Shown: piece after piece, positions 1 to 6,400 of the stretch
Layout: every line of letters begins with the position of its first letter
Position numbering within the stretch: position 1 is the stretch's first letter
NCBI GenBank assembly: GCA_946407175.1
Contig: CAMJNB010000050.1
Coordinates: 1 to 7,750 of the forward strand
Direction: 5' to 3'
DNA length: 7,750 nucleotides
Source of the DNA: an uncultured Selenomonadales bacterium
GTDB taxonomy: Bacteria > Bacillota_C > Negativicutes > Selenomonadales > Selenomonadaceae
The notes under the pieces: model-generated
Told to the model about the DNA's origin: nothing
Databases searched by the model: none
The model's input: the letters and a program-made list of their open reading frames with translations, nothing else
Position numbers and translations under genes: made by a program

Positions 1-1230
1 GTTTCATTCGTCGACACTGCGTCCTATTTTAAAGCGCTTGAAGAGACGGACGAGAAAAAAAAAAAACGCCGCCTTGATAAAAGCGGGCATGATAAATTGA
101 TTGAAAATTTGAATCGCTTTGTTGCGGCAAAAGGCATTTTGCAAAAAATAAATTTGCCGCTGAATACCATTGCCGCCGCGATTCGCGCAGTTGCGGCAGA
201 GTCAAGCGCCGAGCAGAAGGAAGATTTTTCAGCTTATGCCGATACGATTCGCAAGAAGAAACAGATTTTGTTGGACGAGCAAAAATTTTGTATGGACGAA
301 ATTAACAGTTTAATAAGCAATTTAAAAAATAAAATCGAACGTTACGGCGTTGACGTTGCCGATGAGATTGTTGACGATTTGACGTCGGGCAATGAAAAAG
401 ATGCCGATAGAAAGATGAACGACGCGCAGAAGGACATTGAAAAAATTGCCGCCGAATACGCTGAGAAAGTCGACGCCTGTACGAAATATTTTATATCGCA
501 TACCGAAACAAATATCCGAAATTATGAAAGCAGTTCATTTGTACAGAAGGTGAATGCAAATTATTTTAAAAGTTTAAGCGCGGTACAAAGCGGCGGTTTA
601 GGCGGCGGCGCGGTGGCGATAGGTGCAGGTGGCATTGCGGCAGGTGCGATAATCGCTCAACAAGGTGCGCAGTTCGCCTCGCAATTCGTACTGACTACGG
701 TTACGCCACTCGGCGAATTTGTAGGCAGTGTTGTAGAAATAGGCGTCACTACCGCAATTTCGCAAGACGCGGGAATTTTTTCAGGCTTTATCGCAAGTCA
801 AGCCGGCGGCTTTATAAAAGGTCTGCCGTTTTTTCAAGCCGAACAAACTTTGACAAGCAAGCTGGCATCTTTCTTTGCAGGTAACGCAAGAGTAATCGGC
901 GCGGCAGTAGGCGTTATTGCAACGGTATTTTCTCTTTGGTCTACGTACCGCGACGGCAAAAAAGCCGAAGAAAGAGAACGCGCCCTGCGACAGGCACGCG
1001 CTGAAATCATTTCAAACTTTGAAAGCATTGCAAGTAATATCGGCGAAAAAATTTCTTCGTCCGTCAATCAGTGGATGGAAGTAAATATTAATCCTATTGC
1101 GGCGGACTTCGACAAACAAATTCAATCTGTCGAAAGTCAAGTTTCCGGCACTAAAGTAAAAAGCGAAAAACTTACCGCAATGCTTAAACGCACGGAAAAT
1201 TTGATAACAGAAATTCAAGCTTGCAAGTAG
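1..1230 (+). CDS. C-terminal part of a dynamin-like GTPase (5' end outside window)
   Basis: The frame is open from base 1 to the TAG at 1228-1230 (409 codons), so the gene starts left of the window. A TTG at 97 has no Shine-Dalgarno and lies inside the open frame, so I do not take it as the start. The first codons read like the tail of a dynamin-type G domain (SFVDTASYFKALEE, then the SGHDKLIENLNRFV stretch, resembling the family pattern SGf..Le..L..fl). Next come charged helical, probably coiled-coil, sequence (about codons 70-185), a Gly/Ala-rich hydrophobic stretch (codons 198-219), a second hydrophobic region (about 225-277), a third (297-313), and a basic-acidic coiled coil to the end. 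Helical arms around a hydrophobic paddle are typical of bacterial dynamin-like/LeoA-type membrane-remodelling GTPases. The nucleotide-binding motifs are not in view, so the family call is an inference. It could also be another membrane-associated coiled-coil protein. Confidence 0.55.
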   Translation, partial: VSFVDTASYFKALEETDEKKKKRRLDKSGHDKLIENLNRFVAAKGILQKINLPLNTIAAAIRAVAAESSAEQKEDFSAYADTIRKKKQILLDEQKFCMDEINSLISNLKNKIERYGVDVADEIVDDLTSGNEKDADRKMNDAQKDIEKIAAEYAEKVDACTKYFISHTETNIRNYESSSFVQKVNANYFKSLSAVQSGGLGGGAVAIGAGGIAAGAIIAQQGAQFASQFVLTTVTPLGEFVGSVVEIGVTTAISQDAGIFSGFIASQAGGFIKGLPFFQAEQTLTSKLASFFAGNARVIGAAVGVIATVFSLWSTYRDGKKAEERERALRQARAEIISNFESIASNIGEKISSSVNQWMEVNINPIAADFDKQIQSVESQVSGTKVKSEKLTAMLKRTENLITEIQACK

Positions 1231-1242
1231 CTACTAAAAATT

Positions 1243-3027
1243 TTATTCGTCCGAATCTTCGTCTGATTCATTTTCAGCCTCCGCCCTTTCCTTAGCCTTC
1301 CGCAACTTTTCAGCGGCATCGGGGTCAATCCTTTCAAAGTAGGCTTTTGGAATTGTGCGGGGATTTTTTTTGCTCAATTCGTAACAGCGGCGATAACTTT
1401 CCTCTGCCTTCACGGTGTCGCCAAGTTCGTCGTAAATGTCACCTTGCAATTTGTACGTGACGGCAACTTTGTCATCAATCTTCAGTGCAAGTTCGATATC
1501 AGCCAACGCCGCGTCCATTTCACCGCGCATATGCCGAACGTCCGCGCGATTTAAAAAGTTATACAAGTTTGAAGAATCTTTAGCAACGGCGGCATCAACG
1601 TCGGCAAGTGCGCCGTCATAATCGCCTACAACTGCCTTAGCTCTGCCGCGAATCGCCAAACATTCCGCAACGTCGTCTTGATTCTCCGCCGCAAATGCAC
1701 GCTCAATTTCAATCAGCGCCAATTCACCTCTGCCGTAGTCATTGTAAGCGTCGGCATTGATACGAAGTTTTCTGGCGTCACCTTTTTTGGCGGAAAGTGT
1801 TTCGGCTTTAACCTTGTCCCAATATTCGCGGCGCTTAGTCTCTTCGTCACGGTATTTTTGTCGAACGTCGGCAGGTTCATTTTCATAAGCCTTTGTTACG
1901 GCGGCACGAATTTTTTCACCGATATTTTCGTTAAAGGCAATTTCGCGCAGGTCTGCAAAAATTTTATCGTCCGTCAAAAAATCCGTATGTCCCGCGACGC
2001 CTTTGCGAAAGTTCCATTCATCGGCAGAAGTGTAATCGTGAAACGCCTTAGCCAGCCCGCCGGCGAAATAGTACGCTTTCTTTGCGGACTTGTAAATCGG
2101 TCCCGGCAATGCTGCAGTGTAAATTTCTTCGCCGTCAATAAAAACTTTGTAACTTTTATCAACCTTCGTCACGTTGACGTGATTCATTCCGTATTCGGAC
2201 ATAAGCTTTGCCAAATTTTCTTCTCGTAAATCTGTATCGGGGTGATCGCTCATCGTCTGTTCATTCGGCTTGTCATTCGGATCAAATTCCAAAAAGTCAT
2301 TCGTCTCGTAGCGCAAATAGTAAGACATACGCGCCATAGCTGCCGCGCCGCCGCCGGGATTAAATCCTGCACTGGTCATAATGAAAAAGCCGCCCTTGTC
2401 CGCCTCGTGTTCAACCGGCAGAGAGATACTTTTTGCGACGGAATAATTTACCATGCCGGAAAGTTTCGCCCAATCGACACCGCGACTGTCAATCTGCGCG
2501 GCGATAAGAGTGGCGGCGGTTGACTGCGCTATTGCCTGCGCGTAGGTTTTTGCGGAGTGCTGTTCAATGCCGTGAGTCATTTCGTGCGCCAAAACTGCGG
2601 CAATGGCATTTTCATCAGCGTCAAGTACGCGTAGAAGACCTTTGTTTATCGTTATATAATTCATCGGGTAACACGCGGCATTAAATTTTTCGCTGTCATT
2701 GACATTCCAAATAAACGGCAGTGAGTTCACCCGCAATTCATATTCACCGCTGTTGACAAGGCGCGTCATAATTCCATCGACAACTGCAATGTCGTGAGGA
2801 TTTTGGTCGACGCCGTTTTCTTTTTCGTCCTGCCGCTTAGCCGCCATTTGCGCGTTTACGTCATTGCCCATTGATAAAATGGAAGTCAACGTCGAACGGT
2901 AAAGCGCGTAGACGCCGAGAGTTTGTGCCGCCACTGCCCATGCGTCCACTGCCATAACTTTCAGCGGCGTAAACATTGTGACGGCTAAAAAAATCGCCGC
3001 CGATATTTTTATAAAAAATTTTTTCAA
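1243..3027 (-). CDS. Secreted M48 family zinc metalloprotease with C-terminal TPR repeats (BepA-like)
   Basis: This is a 594-residue protein from a TTG start at 3027-3025, chosen because AAAGAGGTGAT (3031-3041, minus) lies just before it. The next in-frame ATG upstream (3069) has no Shine-Dalgarno and would put a polar stretch before the signal peptide. The N-terminus (MKKFFIKISAAIFLAVTMF) is a signal peptide with probable cleavage after V-M-A (residue 26). The peptidase domain has HEMTH at 148-152, the catalytic zinc site, and EHEAD at 206-210, whose first Glu is the expected third zinc ligand. DHPDTDLR contains His262, which matches the regulatory or fourth-ligand His of BepA. After a charged helical linker, about residues 420-555 form three to four TPR units (for example RGRAKAVVGDYDGALADVDA). 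The tail is acidic. In Gram-negatives BepA degrades stalled outer-membrane proteins in the periplasm; a similar envelope quality-control role is inferred. The gene ends 12 bp from the convergent upstream gene. Confidence 0.93.
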   Translation of the reverse strand: MKKFFIKISAAIFLAVTMFTPLKVMAVDAWAVAAQTLGVYALYRSTLTSILSMGNDVNAQMAAKRQDEKENGVDQNPHDIAVVDGIMTRLVNSGEYELRVNSLPFIWNVNDSEKFNAACYPMNYITINKGLLRVLDADENAIAAVLAHEMTHGIEQHSAKTYAQAIAQSTAATLIAAQIDSRGVDWAKLSGMVNYSVAKSISLPVEHEADKGGFFIMTSAGFNPGGGAAAMARMSYYLRYETNDFLEFDPNDKPNEQTMSDHPDTDLREENLAKLMSEYGMNHVNVTKVDKSYKVFIDGEEIYTAALPGPIYKSAKKAYYFAGGLAKAFHDYTSADEWNFRKGVAGHTDFLTDDKIFADLREIAFNENIGEKIRAAVTKAYENEPADVRQKYRDEETKRREYWDKVKAETLSAKKGDARKLRINADAYNDYGRGELALIEIERAFAAENQDDVAECLAIRGRAKAVVGDYDGALADVDAAVAKDSSNLYNFLNRADVRHMRGEMDAALADIELALKIDDKVAVTYKLQGDIYDELGDTVKAEESYRRCYELSKKNPRTIPKAYFERIDPDAAEKLRKAKERAEAENESDEDSDE

Positions 3028-3030
3028 GCA

Positions 3031-3041
3031 ATCACCTCTTT
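3031..3041 (-). promoter_or_regulatory. Shine-Dalgarno deciding the TTG start of the M48 protease
   Basis: On the minus strand AAAGAGGTGAT is a near-complete match to the anti-Shine-Dalgarno complement. The GAGG core is 7 nt before the TTG at 3027. It lies inside the reading frame that would begin at the ATG at 3069, so it argues for the downstream TTG. Part of it is also the 3' arm of a small inverted repeat (AATCAC at 3030-3035 with GTGATT at 3044-3049, plus strand). Confidence 0.8.
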
Positions 3042-3058
3042 CAGTGATTAGCCGATAG

Positions 3059-3086
3059 CTTTTATCCATTAGGGGTTGTTTGTAAA
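3059..3086 (-). promoter_or_regulatory. Possible promoter of the M48 gene, -35 inside the element's inverted repeat
   Basis: On the minus strand TTTACA (3086-3081, 5/6 to the -35 consensus) is followed after 16 nt by TAAAAG (3064-3059, 4/6 to the -10 consensus). The predicted transcript would start near 3052, downstream of the ATG at 3069 and upstream of the Shine-Dalgarno, which agrees with the TTG start. The -10 box is weak, and AT-rich DNA gives such matches by chance. Confidence 0.3.
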
Positions 3087-3093
3087 TTCAAAC
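3072..3093 (+). repeat. Left terminal inverted repeat
   Basis: Begins GGGGTTGTTTGTAAATT and ends CAAAC. It pairs with 3301-3322 with two mismatches (positions 5 and 18 of the repeat). Similarity stops about two bases further inward. Confidence 0.75.
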
Positions 3094-3115
3094 TAAAAAA
3101 TTCGGCGCTGTATAA

Positions 3116-3235
3116 AAAAAGACGGCGCGGATGTATTCGCTGCGGTCTACCACGTCGGAATTACCGTAACCTTGTTCGTACGTTAAAGTTAAAACTATCC
3201 ACCAACCCTGCGAGCAACATCCGCGCCATGTTTTC
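3116..3235. repeat. Internal long-range inverted repeat of the element
   Basis: GGCGCGGATGT at 3124-3134 is exactly complementary to ACATCCGCGCC at 3217-3227. Pairing extends outward (about 3116-3134 with 3217-3235) with a few mismatches, and inward similarity (TTCGCTGCGG against the complement of CCTGCGAG) is partial. The roughly 82 bp between the perfect arms would form a large loop. A GC-rich stem in AT-rich intergenic DNA suggests conserved secondary structure in DNA or RNA. Confidence 0.7.
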
Positions 3236-3239
3236 TTTG

Positions 3240-3268
3240 CTACTTTCTTTTGCGCCAAAAGAAAGTAG
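3240..3268. repeat. Perfect 13-bp hairpin with a 3-nt loop
   Basis: CTACTTTCTTTTG (3240-3252) pairs exactly with CAAAAGAAAGTAG (3256-3268) around the loop CGC. No T-run follows, and no gene reads into it from the left on the plus strand, so it is more likely part of the mobile or structured repeat than a gene terminator. Confidence 0.75.
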
Positions 3269-3295
3269 GTTAAATAAGCTAAAAGAAAGTAGGTT
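3257..3295 (+). repeat. 15-nt direct repeat next to the hairpin
   Basis: AAAAGAAAGTAGGTT occurs at 3257-3271 and again at 3281-3295, a spacing of 24 nt. The first copy is the right arm of the hairpin. The second copy could pair with the same left arm, giving an alternative, longer-loop structure. Confidence 0.8.
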
Positions 3296-3300
3296 TAAAA

Positions 3301-3322
3301 GTTTAAATTTACAAACAGCCCC
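3301..3322 (-). repeat. Right terminal inverted repeat
   Basis: Begins GTTTAAATTTACAAAC and ends AGCCCC on the plus strand; it is the complement of 3072-3093 apart from two positions. Confidence 0.75.
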
Positions 3323-3325
3323 AAG

Positions 3326-3360
3326 CAATTAAGAGCTAACCGCTAACAGCTAAATTATAA
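3326..3360 (-). repeat. Heptamer tandem repeat, TAGCTNN family
   Basis: Plus-strand heptads are CAATTAA (3326), GAGCTAA (3333), CCGCTAA (3340), CAGCTAA (3347) and ATTATAA (3354). The middle three share the GCTAA core and the outer two are degenerate. Read on the minus strand the core units are TTAGCTG, TTAGCGG and TTAGCTC, the same family as the repeat after the stop of the downstream gene. The repeat starts 3 bp outside the right end of the MITE-like element. Confidence 0.65.
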
Positions 3361-3403
3361 TTTACGCCAAAAATTTTTTCAACGCGCTAAATTTTACAAT
3401 TAC

Positions 3404-3432
3404 TTGAGTGAAGATTTTCAGCGTGATATAAT
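3404..3432 (+). promoter_or_regulatory. Strong sigma-70 type promoter for the J-like/zinc-ribbon/FN3 gene
   Basis: TTGAGT (3404-3409) and TATAAT (3427-3432, exact consensus) are 17 bp apart, with TG one base before the -10 (extended -10, TGATATAAT). AT-rich DNA lies upstream. Transcription should start near 3438-3440, at the centre of an A7T7 tract (3434-3447), giving a leader of about 32 nt to the TTG start. Confidence 0.85.
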
Positions 3433-3456
3433 CAAAAAAATTTTTTTACTTTTATG

Positions 3457-3462
3457 AAGGAG
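3457..3462 (+). promoter_or_regulatory. Shine-Dalgarno deciding the TTG start of the large protein
   Basis: AAGGAG ends 9 nt before the TTG at 3472. The upstream ATG at 3454 has only A/T-rich sequence before it, would lie about 15 nt from the predicted 5' end, and would translate the Shine-Dalgarno itself as Lys-Glu. The TTG is therefore the better start, though use of the ATG cannot be excluded. Confidence 0.65.
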
Positions 3463-3471
3463 CTAAAAAGT

Positions 3472-6400
3472 TTGGCGAAACGAAATATTTTTGAAATGCT
3501 TGGCTTGGAGTTTGACCCGCCCGACAATTTGAAAAAAATTCGTGCGGCTTACGAAAATTGGAAAAAACGTTTGACCGCCGAACAAAATACTACCGTCGAT
3601 TCAACCCGTCTTGCCGAAATCAAGGAAGAATTGGAACTTGACAACTACATTTCAATGGTGCTTGACAATCCGAAACTGCGGCAAGTCGAGGCAGAATCAC
3701 TTAAACAATTACGTATTGAACAACTGCGCCTTTACATAGATATTCAACGCGGCGACACAAGCGGCGTCCTGCAAGTTAATCAATCCCAAATTAAACGTAT
3801 CAAAGAAAAATTAAAGCTTAGCCCCGCAACAATCACGGCAACTTACAAAGAGCAGGGCTTTGAGGTTAAAACTGCGCGGACAGATAAAAGCATTATGGAG
3901 ACGCTGAATAATTTTTTTATCGCCGATTCAGTGCTTGCCGAACTTAGAAAATACTTCGCCGAATTTCAAACCGTACCCGACCGCCAAAATTACGGCTGGT
4001 CTTCTGAAGTCAGTAACTTTTACGAGCTGGCGTACTACCTTGAAAAAAAAGTGGAGCCGTCCGCCGAATTTTATAAGCGCCGTGATACCGATGACATCTG
4101 CGAAATTTTTAGAAAAGAGGCTAAAAAAATTTCGTCACCAATTCCCGCGTGGCAGTCACTTAAAGCGCTTTTAAATCTTGCACAGACGCAGATTTTTAAC
4201 AGCGACGAAAATAGATTTAAGTACGATCACTCACTGAAAATTGAAACGCTTGATGAATTTTTCGGCAAGTTGAAAGCCGCGCCGGATATTTTTAAGCACG
4301 ATAAAAATTTTGCCGACAACTGCATTAATCGCATACGCCGCAGTTTTCCCAACTTTTTAACCTACGAACTTAGCGCGGCGCTTTACAATAAGGCGGCGGG
4401 AATTTTAAATGACCCATACGAATCTGTTTACAACGCGGAGGAAAATTTTTTCTGCGTCACCTGCGGTAATTGCGGTGCCTTTGAAAATTTTCGTACGCAT
4501 GAAGAGGCGGAGCGCGCGGCTTGTAAAATTTGCGGCGAAACTTTTTTTGTGGAATGTCCCAAGTGCGGCAAAAAAATTCCGTCCGTAGTCGACCACTGCC
4601 CCGCCTGCAACTTTTCTCTGCACGAATTTAAAAGCTTTAACCGCTACATTGAATACGTCAATTCAATGCTGGATTTAATAAGCCGCGCCGCTAAGTCCGA
4701 CACGTCAAGCACAGAAGACCTTAAGCCGCTTATTACGGAAGTTATGAAAGTTTTGGCGAAAACAAAATTGATTAAGCCGGAGGCTACCGAAATCAGAAAA
4801 ATTGAATGGCGAATCAACGGCATTGCCGCCGACCTTAAGCGCCGTGACTTATTGCGTTGGGCTGAGTCAAAACTTCCCGCGCTTACCGTTCACCCCGACA
4901 AAGTTGTTTCAGACTGCATGGAAATTTTGGACAAAGTACCGGAATATCGCGCCGCGCGTGAAAGATTGAAAACCGTTAAGCCGAAACGTCCTTTGAAACT
5001 TACGGCGATTGTCACTGAAAATGTTCCGCATAATACTAACACGTCCGCGCTTATGGGAAAAATTTCAGTCAACGCAAAATCTACAAGCCTTGCAACGATT
5101 AATTCAAATTTCGTCTGCAAAATCAGCTGGCAACCTGCCAATGACTTAGGCGTCAAGTACACGGTGATTCGCAAGTTTGAAGGCATTCCGCAAACTATAA
5201 GTGACGGTGAAATTATCGCGGAGAACGTTGAAAAGTTTGAAGTCACCGACATGAACGTTAAGCCCGGCTTTTTGTACGGTTACGCGGTTTTCGCCGTGCG
5301 TCTCGGTACCGTGTCCGACCCCACGACTTGCAGCACGGTTTTTTACGGCGACATTGAAGAAAGTAAACTCGTTGCAAAGACGGAGGACGGGCAATGTAAA
5401 TTTTCGTGGAAGTTGCCGACTGAAAATTGTCTCGGCGTACGAATTTTGCGTACTGACAGCGCCGGTAACAGCGTGGTTGTTGCTGACTGCGTGCAATCGC
5501 CTTTTATCGACAACGCCGTTAAAAATCTCAAGCAGTATCAATACCGCTTGCAGTGCGTTTACTATTCGGCAAAAGACAGAATTGAAAATCAGAAAAAACT
5601 TTTGTCCGAAATTGACGGCAGTAAAATTTGGCGTGAAAAGCCGACGTTACAATACAGTCAAGGCTTAACCGTGACGCTTACGCCGGAATTTCCGCCGCGC
5701 AGAGTTGCTGACCTTGAATTTAACGTCACGAAAAGCCGCATTAAATTTTCTTGGCAATCTGCAGGTGACTTTGAACTTTGGTTTAAACTCATTGAAAAGG
5801 ATTCTGACATTAAGCGTGACGCTGACTTTAATCGTAACGCTGAAACTAATCGCGGTGAAATTTTGCCGCTTGATAAAATTGACGACGTACTTGGCAGCGG
5901 CGTTGTGTTAAAGCGCGTCAAGGCGTCCGACCAAAATTGTGAATTTCAACTGCATGGCGAAATTGTAAAAATTGCCGTTATCAGTGCTACGCAAAATTAT
6001 TTTTTGGTCAACGACATTATCAAGGCGTCGAACATTGAGTACTGCGAAATTGACGAAAGTAAGACGCTGGTAGATTCGAGCGGGTTGAAACTTACGCTGA
6101 AAAAGTTACCGTCCAATGTTTATATGATTCACTACAAAATTTCAACAGAGGATTCGGACGAAGAATTTGCGACGATTGACGACGCGAAGGATCGGCATAT
6201 GAACAGAATTTATGCGACGAAGTACGCGCAGGACACTTTCATTACGCAAGCGCATATGCCTGAAGAAAAACTTTTCATTACAGTTATCGGCGAGTACAAG
6301 CTGAGCGACGGCACGACGATTTATTCACCGCCCAGCACCATGACGCTTGACAATCGTCCCAAAATTGAAATTTCCTACCGCCTTGAATGGGGGACTAGCG

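Larger units (their letters stand above)
3072..3322. mobile_element. MITE-like non-coding element with 22-bp terminal inverted repeats
   Basis: The ends are near-perfect inverted repeats: the left begins GGGGTTGTTTGTAAATT and the right ends AATTTACAAACAGCCCC, with 20 of 22 positions pairing. The 251-bp interior has no transposase or credible gene but contains further inverted repeats and a strong hairpin. Size, terminal repeats and intergenic position fit a miniature inverted-repeat transposable element moved by a transposase elsewhere in the genome. The flanking 9-mers TATCCATTA (3063-3071) and AAGCAATTA (3323-3331) agree at 6 of 9 positions, so a decayed target duplication is possible but not shown. 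I cannot assign an IS family. Alternatively it could be a structured intergenic repeat that does not transpose. Confidence 0.65.
3028..3471. other. Divergent intergenic region, overview
   Basis: This 444-bp stretch separates the leftward protease gene from the rightward J-like/zinc-ribbon/FN3 gene. From left to right it holds the protease leader, a MITE-like element (3072-3322), heptamer repeats (3326-3360), an AT-rich stretch (about 3361-3403) that could act as an UP element, and the rightward promoter and leader (3404-3471). I see no tRNA, riboswitch or convincing small gene in it. Confidence 0.85.

Noticed and set aside
97..99. TTG as start of the first gene
   Set aside because: The frame is open upstream to base 1 with sensible G-domain-like sequence, and no Shine-Dalgarno precedes the TTG.
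1216..1235. Palindromes CAAGCTTG, CTTGCAAG and AGTAGCTACT at the convergent gene ends as a bidirectional terminator
   Set aside because: The palindromes have no loop, overlap each other and are not followed by a clear T-run on either strand.
1678..2229. Plus-strand open frame of 183 codons opposite the protease gene
   Set aside because: It is antisense to a well-supported M48-TPR gene, has no Shine-Dalgarno and no recognisable domain.
3240..3268. Perfect hairpin as a rho-independent terminator
   Set aside because: No T-run follows, and no gene on either strand is transcribed into it in a way that needs a terminator there.
3063..3331. Clear 9-bp target-site duplication flanking the element
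   Set aside because: TATCCATTA and AAGCAATTA match at only 6 of 9 positions; this is too weak to claim.
3228..3332. 34-codon open frame (ATG 3228 to TAA 3330-3332) inside the MITE-like element
   Set aside because: It lacks a Shine-Dalgarno, runs through the hairpin, direct repeat and terminal repeat, and reads as low-complexity translation of repeat DNA.
3333..3353. Heptamer repeats as a CRISPR array
   Set aside because: Units are 7 nt with no spacers, far from CRISPR repeat size and architecture.
5146..5541. Minus-strand open frame of 131 codons inside the large gene
   Set aside because: It mirrors the FN3 coding region, has no start signal and no domain, and fits a codon-bias artefact.
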